The position numbers and the translations under genes are program-made. This document shows, one piece after another, positions 1 through 8,338 of a stretch of DNA of 11,458 nt. This DNA comes from Anaerolineaceae bacterium. GTDB lineage: Bacteria > Chloroflexota > Anaerolineae > Anaerolineales > Villigracilaceae. How positions within the stretch are numbered: the stretch's first letter is position 1; every line of letters starts with the position of its first letter. The notes beneath the pieces were generated by a model that did not search any database, was not told where the DNA came from, and saw only the letters and a list, made by a program, of their open reading frames with translations. Where the stretch lies: positions 1 to 11,458 of the forward strand of contig VFKQ01000213.1 in NCBI GenBank assembly GCA_009885445.1. The letters are read 5' to 3'.

Positions 1-534
1 AACGTAAAGCACGTTCAGTCCGCGCGCGTGGCATGAATTTCCAATGGCGTGCAATAAATGCGTCTTGCCCAGTCCCACGCCGCCGTAGAGGAAGAGTGGG
101 TTGTAGGCGCGCGCGGGTTTTTCAGCCACCGCCTGACAAGCGGCATGCGCCAGACGATTGCCCGAGCCGACGACAAAGTTTTCAAACTGATAACGCGGAT
201 TGAGAGTCACACTACGCGGACGCGCTTCGCCCGATTCCGCGTCAGCTTGCACCCCGTTCGGGTCGGCCTCACCCGCTTCATCGTCCACGCCCGAGCCGAC
301 GACGAAGTTCACGGCCACGTTGGTGTTCATAATGTCCACGAGCAGGCGGCTGACGGTGCTGGAGAGGCGCGTATCGAGCCAATCGCGCGCATAAGCGTTG
401 CGCACTGCCACGGTCATCACCCCCGAGTCGTACGAAACCGGCTTTGAATCACGCACCCAGGTATCAAAAGATGCGCGCGGCATCTCCATTTGTAATTGGC
501 CCAACACCGATTGCCATGCGTGTTCTGTGTTCAT
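1..534 (-). CDS. dnaA: Chromosomal replication initiator protein DnaA, N-terminal part (cut by left edge)
   Basis: DnaA is the AAA+ ATPase that binds DnaA boxes at oriC and opens the duplex to start replication. Read on the minus strand from the ATG at 534-532, the 178 visible codons are open to the left edge. Residues 1 to about 75 look like domain I (the helicase-loading and oligomerisation module, with TWVRD and NAYARDWLD segments). Residues about 80-108 are an acidic, variable linker (domain II). Domain III starts near 109 with TLNPRYQFENFVVGSGNRLAHAA and contains the Walker A motif GGVGLGKT at 151-158 within NPLFLYGGVGLGKTHLLHAIGN. Walker B, the sensors and the DNA-binding domain IV lie outside the window. 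The start is supported by a GGGAG ribosome-binding sequence about 7 nt upstream on the minus strand. The gene is divergent from the HMG-CoA reductase gene. Oddity: NFVVGSG is encoded twice (residues 77-83 and 119-125) by almost identical DNA. The family call is very secure. Confidence 0.97.
   Translation of the reverse strand, partial: MNTEHAWQSVLGQLQMEMPRASFDTWVRDSKPVSYDSGVMTVAVRNAYARDWLDTRLSSTVSRLLVDIMNTNVAVNFVVGSGVDDEAGEADPNGVQADAESGEARPRSVTLNPRYQFENFVVGSGNRLAHAACQAVAEKPARAYNPLFLYGGVGLGKTHLLHAIGNSCHARGLNVLYV
160..309. repeat. Near-identical 21-bp direct repeat inside dnaA
   Basis: The plus-strand word GCCCGAGCCGACGACRAAGTT occurs at 160-180 (R=A) and at 289-309 (R=G). That is 20 of 21 bases identical, 129 bp apart, which is exactly 43 codons. 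Both copies are read in the same frame and encode NFVVGSG, once at the end of domain I / start of the linker and once at the conserved start of domain III. The domain III copy is the family-typical one. The other may be a small internal duplication or convergence in a GC-rich linker. Confidence 0.6.
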
Positions 535-686
535 ACGGTCGCTCCCTAGCCAGTTTTTGAGTGTAGAAAACAAACCCACCTGCAACGTGCGCATCGGCGG
601 GGTCGTGCGGACTAAATTGTGCTACAAAAAAATTTGGGGTTCAGATGCCGCTTGCAATGCATCCATCTCAATTTCAGCGTGTCCGA

Positions 687-714
687 ATTCTAGCAGAGAT
701 TTCATTTTAAACAA
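687..714 (-). promoter_or_regulatory. Candidate dnaA promoter (extended -10)
   Basis: On the minus strand a TAGAAT -10 element (plus-strand 687-692) is preceded by TGC, giving the extended -10 form TGnTAGAAT. A weaker TTGTTT -35 element lies at 709-714, with a 16-bp spacer. Transcription would begin near 680 and leave a leader of about 145 nt before the dnaA start at 534. No other equally good match was found upstream of dnaA. Confidence 0.5.
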
Positions 715-853
715 CACGTTCACCCTACGCAAAGTTAAAAAGATTCGTTTTTTTAAGGTGAGGCTATGTTAAAAATCGAATCACTATTCATTCATATTTG
801 ATGCGCGCGTTAGAACAACTGTTTCAGCCACTTGCGCCATACAGGCATGAGTC

Positions 854-872
854 AGCCCCCACATATGGGGCT
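854..872. repeat. Small hairpin in the dnaA upstream region
   Basis: AGCCCC at 854-859 and GGGGCT at 867-872 can form a 6-bp GC-rich stem with a 7-nt loop containing ACATAT. No T-run follows on either strand, so it is not a typical terminator. It could be a regulatory or protein-binding dyad, or chance. Confidence 0.3.
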
Positions 873-1146
873 TACGCGCTCCTGCGCCCAACCCATTCGG
901 ATGCAACCTTAAAAAAACGTTTGAGCCTCAACGCGCCCCGCGCGTAAAAGCATCCTCTGAATCCTGTGCTTCGTTTGCAGATTCTTGTTACGCATCGCGA
1001 GTCTTATGAATTTTTGCGCAGAATTCATGCAGGAATGCTCGCTCCATCGTTGAATGTTGATCAAATATTCGCGTCCGTTACTGCGCGCTCCATTGCACGC
1101 GCGATTTATGACCGAACCATGCTCATTCGTAAAATTAGTTTGCCTC

Positions 1147-1175
1147 TTTCGAGCATCCCATGCAAAGTTTATAAT
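1147..1175 (+). promoter_or_regulatory. Candidate promoter for HMG-CoA reductase
   Basis: A perfect TATAAT lies at 1170-1175, about 50 nt before the ATG at 1228. The best-spaced -35 position (1147-1152, TTTCGA) is a poor match. The call therefore rests on the -10 element and its position, and predicts a leader of about 45 nt. Confidence 0.45.
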
Positions 1176-1227
1176 AGCGATGGATTTTGACAGGTTCGCC
1201 CCACTAAAATTCTGCCCAGGACTCAAC

Positions 1228-2511
<1,284 letters not shown>

Positions 2512-2542
2512 GCAGGCCTCGTGCCTGTTGAAGGAAAAACGA

Positions 2543-5500
2543 TTGATTCGGAAAATTAGCGCAGGTATTCAAGACTTGTTGCGCTCACCCGATTCTGCGG
2601 AATTGGATGGCGGTTTCTCCGCGCGCCTGATGCGCACTTTGATTCTCTGGCTGATGGGTGGGGCCACCACTGTCGGTGTAGGATTGTTCATCTATCTCGA
2701 GTCAGGCTTACGCGTAACCGCCGTCGCGCTGATGCTGGGCTTTGTTATGAGCATGTTAATCCTGCTTTGGACGATTCGACGCGGCTATGAACAAATGGCG
2801 AGCGCGGCGCTCGGTATGATTATTCTGGCCTTCGTTCATATTTCGGCCGTGCTGACAGGCGGCGCGGATTCTCCATTTATCAGCGGCTATCCCGTTGCGG
2901 TGGTGGTCGCGGGGTTGTTGGCGGGTCGGCGCTCGGCGGCCATTGTGGGCGGACTGAGTTTGGCGAGTTTTTGGTACGTACTGGTCACGCCCAGCGGAGC
3001 GGCCTTAGATATCCCCTCTATTGCGCCTATCGCAAAAGCGATCGTGTATGGCGTGGTGATGATCCTGCTGGTTATTTGTCTCTATCTGGCGCGCACGCTC
3101 CAATTGCATATTGACCGCGAGGCGCGCGCGCGAGAGATGACCGCGCGCACAACAGCGGAAAAGTACCGTGTGTTGGTGGAGAAATTGCCCATTGTGGTGC
3201 ATGTGGCTGAAACGGGCGAACACGGAGCCTGGGTTTATATCAGCCCTCAAGTGGAAGACATGCTCGGCTTCAGCGCCGAGGCGTGGATAGCGGACCCCGA
3301 TCTGTGGGCCAGACAGATTCATCCCGAAGATCGCCAAAGAGTTCTGGCGGATGAAGAAAAATTATCTAAAGGTCTTTCAGGGGAATCTACACATTGGGAA
3401 TATCGCTTCCTTCATCGTGATGGGCATGTTGTCTGGTTGCAGGATAATGCTGTTCTCACTTGGGATGAGGATCTGCGAAAATATTTGTGGCACGGCACCT
3501 TTGTGGATATCAGCCGGCGACAGCAGGCCGAGGAGGAAACCCAGCGACTTTCGCGCGAGTTATTCCTGCTGGATGCAGTTCGCTCCGCGCTGGCCCACGA
3601 GGTGGAACTTCCCGCGCTGTTGCGCACCGTGGTTGAGTCGATTGCCGACGCGCATGGTTATAGACTTGTCAGCGTCTACCTGCTGGAGGCCGGCGAACTT
3701 GTGCTTCAGCATCAGGTGGGTTATCAAAACCTGCTTGAGCGCATCCCGCTCAGCCGCGGCGTGATGGGACGTGTGGCGCGCACGGGGCAACCCGCTTTCG
3801 TTGAGGACATCCGCCTGGACAAAGACTACGTCGCCGCGATCGAGGGAATCGTCTCTGAGATTAGTGTGCCGCTGTTTGATAACGGCAATGTGGCGGGTGT
3901 GATAAACCTGGAAAGTACCAGCGAAAGCAAATTGACTGAAAACGATTTGAAGCTAATGCTGGCGCTGAGCGAACACATTAATGTGGCCCTCGGGCGCGCG
4001 CGCCTGTTTAGCGACTTGCAACGCAAGAATCGAATCGAAGCGGCCCTGCAAGAATCTACGCGGGCAATCATGGCTGAGATGGAATCAGCTGAAGTTTTGC
4101 AGGCCATTCTTGACCAGTCTGCGTCGTTAATGGATGTTGCAAATGCCTTTATTTATCTAATCAGCCCCGAAGAGGATGCGCTGGTGATGGTGACGGGCAC
4201 GGGAATTTATACGCAGATTCTTGGCACGAAATTAAAACGCGGCGAAGGCATGGCTGGAAAAATATGGGAATCTGCCCAGCCGCTGAATTTGAAAGATTAT
4301 CATTCCTGGAGCGGGCGTTCGTCAAATTTTGAAGACACTCTTTTTCGCTCCGTGTTGGGCGTGCCGTTGATTTCTGGAGCACGAGTCATCGGCGTTCTGG
4401 GTTTGGCGCACCTGACACCTGAGCAATTCTTCAACAAGCAAGACATGGAATTGCTGAGCAGGTTCGCCCAACTCGCATCCATTGCGCTGGAAAATGCGCG
4501 TTTGTTCACGCTCAGCCAGCAGGAACTTTTTGAACGCAAGCAGACTGAGTCTTTGCAGAGCGCGGTTTATCGCATCAGCGAAGCGGCCAATAAGGTTTCC
4601 AGCCTGGCCGAATTGTTTCAATCTGTGCATGCCATTATCGGCGCAGTGATGCCCGCCAGCAATTTTTATATTGCGCTATATGATTCGGAGCAGGGCCTGA
4701 TTACCTTCCCGTATTATGTAGACGAGTTGGACACGACCATTCCCGAGCGGGCAACCCGCCTCGGGCGCGGCCTGACCGAATACGTTTTGCGCACGGGGCA
4801 GGCTTTATTGTGTGATGCGCCGCTGTACGAGGAAATGATTCGCGCTGGAAAAATCGAGCAGATCGGCCCGCTCTCGCCCGTCTGGCTGGGCGCGCCGTTG
4901 ATCACGGATGGGCGCACCATCGGCGTGATCGCCTTGCAGGATTATGCCAACCCTCTGGCGTATGGCGAGCGCGAATTACACATGCTTGAATATGTTTCGG
5001 CGCAGGTGGCCAAGGCCATTGCCGCAAAAAATGCCGACGAGGCCCTGCGCCAAAGTGAGGGACGCTATCGCGGCGCGCTGAACAACATGATCGAGGGTTG
5101 CCGCATTATCGGTTTCGACTGGCGCTATATTTATGTGAATGAGGCGGCGGCCAGGCAGGGACGCAGTAGTGTTGAGGAACTGATCGGCCAGAGCATGACG
5201 GAATTGTTTCCATGGATTCAAAACACGCCGGCGTTTAACGCCATGCGCACCTGCATGGAGGAGCGTGTTCCCGTTTACATGGAAACCGAATTCACAGCTC
5301 CAGACGGCCCCATGAACTGGTTTGAGTTGAGCATTCAGCCCGTGCCAGAGGGAATCTTTGTTCTCTCGGTGGATATTACAGAAAATAAAAAAGCCAGCGC
5401 CGATTTGAAGGAGGCCACGGACTCACTTCAAACGGTGATCAACTCCTCGCCGTTGGCCATTCTTGGGTACGACAGGGACGGCGTGGTGAAAACCTGGAAC

Positions 5501-7348
5501 CCCGCCGCAGAAAAAATCTTTGGTTGGGATGTTTCCGAAGCCGTTGGGAAAATAGCTCCTTATATTCGCCCGCAGGAACTGGTGGTATTTCATGCACTGC
5601 GCGAGCGCGTTGTCGGCGGAGAGACAATTCTCGGCGTGGAACTGCGGCGGCACAAGAAGGATGGCACGGCCATAGACATCAGCCTCAACCTTGCGCCCAC
5701 CTACGACGCGAACCGCCAGATTGACGGTTACATGGCGCTCATCGAAGATATTAGCGCGCGCAAACAGCGCCAGCGCGAATTAACTGCGCTGGCCTCTGTC
5801 AGCGCCGCTTTGCGCGTTGCCTCCACGCGCGCCGAGATCATGCTCATCGTGTTGGATCAGGTGATTGCGTTATTACACGCCAGCGGCGCGACGCTGGCCT
5901 TGTATGACCTCTCCACGGGAGAGGGCCTCGTTGAGTCCGCCGCTGGCATTTGGAAAACCTCCATAGGCATGATTATCCCGCCTGGCAAAGGTGCCAGCGG
6001 GAAAGTGATGTCCACTGGCCGCCCATATGTTACGGCGAATTCCATCGAAGACGAGGTGATTATTTTTGCAAATGACGCTGAAAAACTTCCCGCCCCCGCC
6101 TTTGTCTCCGTGCCACTCTCCACGCCGAACGGTTTGCTCGGCACCATTAACGTTGGTCGCGCCGACCCGTTCACGGCCGAGGAAGTGGGCGTGCTCGAGA
6201 ACGTGGCCGACATGGCCGCCAACGCCATTCAGCGCACCGCCTCGCACGAGCTGGCTGTGCGGCGCGTGAGTCAATTGCAGGCCCTGCATAATATAGAAAT
6301 TGCCATCACCTCCAGTCTCGACTTGCGCGTCACGCTGAACGTGTTGCTGGATCACACCATCGCCCAACTTAATGTGGACGCCGCCAGCATTTTCAAAATG
6401 TCCGCTTCACTGCACAAATTATCCTTCGCCGCAGGGCGCGGTTTTGAAAGTACGGAGAGCGAGCTGGACGCATTTGACCGCAGTACCTCATTCGCGGGCC
6501 GTGTGTCCAGCCAAAGGAAGTCCATCATCATCACCGAAATCCGCCAGGAGACGATGCCCATCTGGTTCAGCGGCTTCCTGGTTAGGGAAAAATTCGTCGC
6601 TTACATCGGCGTGCCGCTGATTGCCAAAGGGACTCTGGTGGGCGTGCTGGAAGTTTTTCACCGCTCCCCGATTCAGGCTACCTCAGAGTGGGTCGGGTTC
6701 CTCGAAACGCTCGCCACCCAGGCCGCCCTGGCCATGGACAATGCCGAGCTGTTCACGGACCTGCAACAATCCAACCGGAGCCTGGCGCTTTCGTACGACG
6801 CCACCATCGAAGGCTGGTCGCGCGCCCTCGACCTGCGAGACGAAGAGACCGAGGGTCACACCCAGCGCGTCACCGAACTGACCGTGAATCTGGCGCGCAT
6901 TATGCAAATCCCTGAGGAGCAGATCACGCACATGCGCCGCGGCGCGCTTTTGCACGACATCGGCAAGATGGGCATCCCCGATTCGATTCTGCTCAAACCC
7001 TCCGAATTGACTGAGGAAGAGACGCAGGTGATGCACCAGCATCCGCAATACGCATACGATTTGATCGCGCCCATCCGCTACTTGCAGTCTGCCATGGACA
7101 TTCCCTTCTGCCACCACGAAAAATGGGACGGCTCCGGCTACCCGCGCGGACTCGCCGGCGAACGCATCCCTCTCGCCGCGCGCATTTTCAGCGTCGTGGA
7201 TGTGTGGGACGCGCTGACCTCCGACCGCCCCTACCGCGAAGCCTGGCCCGAAGACAAAGCGCTGGCTTACATCCGCATGAATTCAGGTACGTACTTTGAC
7301 CCGCACGTGGTGGAGGTTTTTCTAAAAACGCGCGAGAAGTTTTCCTGA
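2543..7348 (+). CDS. Giant membrane PAS/GAF sensor with C-terminal HD-GYP domain (probable c-di-GMP phosphodiesterase)
   Basis: HD-GYP domains hydrolyse cyclic di-GMP. Here the domain is the output of a very large sensor of 1601 residues. Order: about six hydrophobic segments between residues 30 and 185 (membrane sensory region with a GGADSPF loop near 111); PAS about 205-328; GAF about 355-485; GAF about 512-655; GAF about 685-828; PAS about 840-950; PAS about 960-1073; GAF about 1090-1232; GAF about 1257-1405; HD-GYP about 1420-1597. The HD-GYP metal and signature residues are present: the E-x(3-5)-H segment EETEGHTQRV, HDIGK (H1471, D1472), MHQHP, HHEKWDGSGYP (1524-1534) and VVDVWDALTSDRPYR. 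It should therefore be catalytically competent. No GGDEF or histidine kinase core is seen. The TTG at 2543 is chosen because AAGGA lies 7 nt upstream; an in-frame TTG at 2528 would add five residues. The gene starts 31 nt after the reductase stop with no terminator between, so co-transcription is likely. Its signals are unknown. Confidence 0.92.
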   Translation: MIRKISAGIQDLLRSPDSAELDGGFSARLMRTLILWLMGGATTVGVGLFIYLESGLRVTAVALMLGFVMSMLILLWTIRRGYEQMASAALGMIILAFVHISAVLTGGADSPFISGYPVAVVVAGLLAGRRSAAIVGGLSLASFWYVLVTPSGAALDIPSIAPIAKAIVYGVVMILLVICLYLARTLQLHIDREARAREMTARTTAEKYRVLVEKLPIVVHVAETGEHGAWVYISPQVEDMLGFSAEAWIADPDLWARQIHPEDRQRVLADEEKLSKGLSGESTHWEYRFLHRDGHVVWLQDNAVLTWDEDLRKYLWHGTFVDISRRQQAEEETQRLSRELFLLDAVRSALAHEVELPALLRTVVESIADAHGYRLVSVYLLEAGELVLQHQVGYQNLLERIPLSRGVMGRVARTGQPAFVEDIRLDKDYVAAIEGIVSEISVPLFDNGNVAGVINLESTSESKLTENDLKLMLALSEHINVALGRARLFSDLQRKNRIEAALQESTRAIMAEMESAEVLQAILDQSASLMDVANAFIYLISPEEDALVMVTGTGIYTQILGTKLKRGEGMAGKIWESAQPLNLKDYHSWSGRSSNFEDTLFRSVLGVPLISGARVIGVLGLAHLTPEQFFNKQDMELLSRFAQLASIALENARLFTLSQQELFERKQTESLQSAVYRISEAANKVSSLAELFQSVHAIIGAVMPASNFYIALYDSEQGLITFPYYVDELDTTIPERATRLGRGLTEYVLRTGQALLCDAPLYEEMIRAGKIEQIGPLSPVWLGAPLITDGRTIGVIALQDYANPLAYGERELHMLEYVSAQVAKAIAAKNADEALRQSEGRYRGALNNMIEGCRIIGFDWRYIYVNEAAARQGRSSVEELIGQSMTELFPWIQNTPAFNAMRTCMEERVPVYMETEFTAPDGPMNWFELSIQPVPEGIFVLSVDITENKKASADLKEATDSLQTVINSSPLAILGYDRDGVVKTWNPAAEKIFGWDVSEAVGKIAPYIRPQELVVFHALRERVVGGETILGVELRRHKKDGTAIDISLNLAPTYDANRQIDGYMALIEDISARKQRQRELTALASVSAALRVASTRAEIMLIVLDQVIALLHASGATLALYDLSTGEGLVESAAGIWKTSIGMIIPPGKGASGKVMSTGRPYVTANSIEDEVIIFANDAEKLPAPAFVSVPLSTPNGLLGTINVGRADPFTAEEVGVLENVADMAANAIQRTASHELAVRRVSQLQALHNIEIAITSSLDLRVTLNVLLDHTIAQLNVDAASIFKMSASLHKLSFAAGRGFESTESELDAFDRSTSFAGRVSSQRKSIIITEIRQETMPIWFSGFLVREKFVAYIGVPLIAKGTLVGVLEVFHRSPIQATSEWVGFLETLATQAALAMDNAELFTDLQQSNRSLALSYDATIEGWSRALDLRDEETEGHTQRVTELTVNLARIMQIPEEQITHMRRGALLHDIGKMGIPDSILLKPSELTEEETQVMHQHPQYAYDLIAPIRYLQSAMDIPFCHHEKWDGSGYPRGLAGERIPLAARIFSVVDVWDALTSDRPYREAWPEDKALAYIRMNSGTYFDPHVVEVFLKTREKFS

Positions 7349-7391
7349 TAGGAAGTGATAGGGAGGGAAGGTAGAATGGGTGACGCGCAAG

Positions 7392-7397
7392 TATAAT
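7392..7397 (+). promoter_or_regulatory. Candidate -10 element for the small-gene pair
   Basis: A perfect TATAAT sits 16 nt before the ATG at 7414 and overlaps an earlier in-frame ATG at 7396. This overlap is one reason to prefer 7414 as the start. No good -35 element is seen at the usual distance. Confidence 0.35.
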
Positions 7398-7413
7398 GAA
7401 ACAGGTCAAAACC

Positions 7414-7719
7414 ATGCACACTGCACAATCCATCAATGGCGTGAAGATACGACTTCCAGATGAACGCTGGATTCATATTACAGAGGAACATGCAGAAATG
7501 GCAGGCTACCTGCACGATGTCCTTGAAACCGTTCAAGAGCCTTTGGCTATTTTCGAAGGCAACTCGGGCGAATTACTCGCCGCACGCGAAATTGAAACGG
7601 GAAAATTCATCATCGTTGTTTATCGCGAAGCGAGCGAAGAAGATGGTTTCATCATTACCGCCTTCCTGACAAAGCGCTGGAAGCAGATTCAAAGGAGAAA
7701 GAAACTATGGCCACAGTAA
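7414..7719 (+). CDS. Small PBECR/RelE-like protein, putative toxin of a two-gene module
   Basis: This 101-residue soluble protein resembles, from memory, the small bacterial family described as phage-Barnase-EndoU-ColicinE5/D-RelE-like (PBECR) nuclease-fold proteins. Members carry an N-terminal WxHIxxxHPEM-like segment and end in DxFxITAYxT and a terminal LW. Here these are WIHITEEHAEM (19-29), the central EPLAIFEG and KFIIVVY strands (64-70), DGFIITAFLT (77-86) and KKLW (96-99). The reaction is not established; the fold class suggests RNA cleavage. The ATG at 7414 has AGG about 8 nt upstream. The ATG at 7396 is possible but overlaps a TATAAT. The gene overlaps the following DUF2283 gene by 13 nt, the arrangement expected for a co-expressed toxin-antitoxin-like pair. 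The family call is moderate and toxicity is an inference. Confidence 0.65.
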   Translation: MHTAQSINGVKIRLPDERWIHITEEHAEMAGYLHDVLETVQEPLAIFEGNSGELLAAREIETGKFIIVVYREASEEDGFIITAFLTKRWKQIQRRKKLWPQ

Positions 7720-7943
7720 GCCTTGATCACTTAATGACCTTTGTGCCGCAGGTTTTGCAACTTCACCAGAAGAATATCTGGCTTTCTTACGACGAGGAGG
7801 CCGATGTGCTGTACGTGAATTTTAAAAAACCAAACCGCGCGGACGATTCTGAGTTGCTGGATACGGATATTATCGTTCGCTATGAGGGCGAAGAGGTGGT
7901 CGGCATGACGGTGATGAATGCCAGTAAGAAAGTCAAGAAGTAG
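7707..7943 (+). CDS. DUF2283 family protein, putative antitoxin partner
   Basis: The product has 78 residues. Residues 27-39 (SYDEEADVLYVNF) and 54-73 (DIIVRYEGEEVVGMTVMNAS) are the classic two-part DUF2283 pattern: an acidic YDxEADxLYxxF strand, then D-xIVxY-E-xxVVGxxxxxAS. The family is small and soluble and is commonly found beside small RelE/PBECR-like genes, where it is thought to act as an antitoxin; no biochemical role is proven from sequence. The ATG at 7707 has AAAGGAG about 9 nt upstream and lies inside the 3' end of the preceding gene (13-nt overlap), so translation is probably coupled. The N-terminal 20 residues are longer than the core domain and may be a partner-binding helix. 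The lysine-rich C-terminus ends at the TAG at 7941-7943, which runs straight into a hairpin. Confidence 0.8.
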   Translation: MATVSLDHLMTFVPQVLQLHQKNIWLSYDEEADVLYVNFKKPNRADDSELLDTDIIVRYEGEEVVGMTVMNASKKVKK

Positions 7944-7974
7944 GGGAAGCGCTTTGATTCGGCGCGAGTCCCCT
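7942..7974 (+). terminator. Hairpin at the stop codon of the DUF2283 gene, possible terminator
   Basis: AGGGGA (7942-7947) pairs with TCCCCT (7969-7974), and an inner GCGC (7949-7952) pairs with GCGC (7962-7965). Together they form an interrupted stem that begins within the stop codon. Only TTT follows, so it is not a canonical intrinsic terminator. It shares its right arm with the repeat described at 7968-8008. Confidence 0.35.
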
Positions 7975-8248
7975 TTGCAAAGGGACAGGGTGAGAGCGAA
8001 ACCCTCAAACGACCAATCGCACACTGAGTAAACGGGCCTCTCCGTTTTGCAGGCACCCGCCCCCTTGGGGGAGGGACGGGGAGGGGTCAGAGCGAATCCC
8101 TCGCGCGGACATGCGCCGCAATTAATCAGTCCATCGCGGAGACATGTCAGGTTTTTCAGTGACGCAGGTTTGAAGCCAACATTTTGATGTGTGCCAAAAT
8201 AAGGAAGATTAAGATAATTTAATTAAGTCATCGCTTTTGGAGAAAACT
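7944..8248. other. Gene-free region with structured repeats
   Basis: No ORF with a credible start or family pattern was found in these 305 bases. The left half (to about 8105) is GC-rich and holds two related hairpin units. The right half (about 8115-8248) is AT-rich and leads into the ribosome-binding site of the small ORF at 8249. A GATAAT at 8213-8218 could be a -10 element, but the TTGATG at 8184-8189 is too far away (23 bp) to be its -35. Confidence 0.6.
7968..8105. repeat. Two diverged copies of a structured intergenic repeat (REP-like)
   Basis: Copy A (7968-8006) begins with the 14-bp palindrome CCCTTTGCAAAGGG (7971-7984), then ACAGGG and a small hairpin with stem AGGGT/ACCCT. Copy B (8060-8102) begins with CCCCC-TT-GGGGG (8060-8071), then AGGGACGGGG and a hairpin with stem GAGGG/CCCTC. 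Both second hairpins carry the same loop word AGAGCGAA, and both end in CCCTC: AGAGCGAAACCCTC against AGAGCGAATCCCTC, 13 of 14 identical. Stems vary while pairing and loop are kept, as in REP-type extragenic palindromes. Copy number elsewhere in the genome is unknown. Confidence 0.55.
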
Positions 8249-8338
8249 ATGGATACCCAAATATATTTAACTGATTTGAAATCATATGCAGAGCGATTCG
8301 AAAAACTTTGGGCTGGCCCAAACGAAAACCGTTTATGA
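8249..8338 (+). CDS. 29-residue small ORF, translationally coupled to the next gene
   Basis: An ATG at 8249 with GGAG 6 nt upstream (TTTTGGAGAAAACTATG) has the best ribosome-binding site in this AT-rich stretch. It encodes 29 residues, from MDTQIYLTDLKSYAERF to PNENRL. Its TGA (8336-8338) overlaps the ATG of the next gene (8335-8337) as ATGA, the usual mark of translational coupling. No family is recognised. It could be a real small protein, a leader peptide that drives translation of the downstream gene, or the true N-terminus of that gene separated by a -1 frameshift. Its amphipathic, protein-like sequence makes the last option realistic. There is no obvious slippery heptamer for programmed frameshifting. 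Confidence 0.5.
   Translation: MDTQIYLTDLKSYAERFEKLWAGPNENRL

Larger units (their letters stand above)
535..1227. other. Divergent intergenic region dnaA / HMG-CoA reductase; possible but unproven oriC region
   Basis: This stretch of about 690 bp holds no convincing gene. The ORFs in it have no ribosome-binding site or family-like sequence. Regions beside dnaA often hold oriC, so I looked for the DnaA box TTWTNCACA on both strands. No exact match was seen. Four words differ by one base: TGTAGAAAA (562-570), TTTTAAACA (705-713), TGTTAAAAA (767-775) and TTTTGCGCA (1012-1020). An AT-rich patch lies at about 700-800. A related pair, GTTAAAAAGATTCG near 733 and GTTAAAAATCGAATC near 768, sits inside it. 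Candidate promoters for both flanking genes are listed separately. The oriC idea rests mostly on position and is weak. Confidence 0.3.

Noticed and set aside
58..772. Plus-strand open frames across dnaA
   Set aside because: They lie antisense to the DnaA N-terminus, whose Walker A motif on the minus strand is decisive.
1054..1227. Upstream in-frame extension of the HMG-CoA reductase (58 extra residues)
   Set aside because: It lacks a ribosome-binding site and family resemblance, crosses the TATAAT at 1170, and the ATG at 1228 gives the normal class II length.
2528..2542. Earlier TTG start for the HD-GYP sensor
   Set aside because: It is possible, but the AAGGA at 2531-2535 lies after it and is well placed for the TTG at 2543. 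The difference is five residues.
7968..8105. CRISPR array or tRNA-like structure
   Set aside because: There are only two diverged units without regular spacers, and no cloverleaf with an anticodon arm could be drawn.
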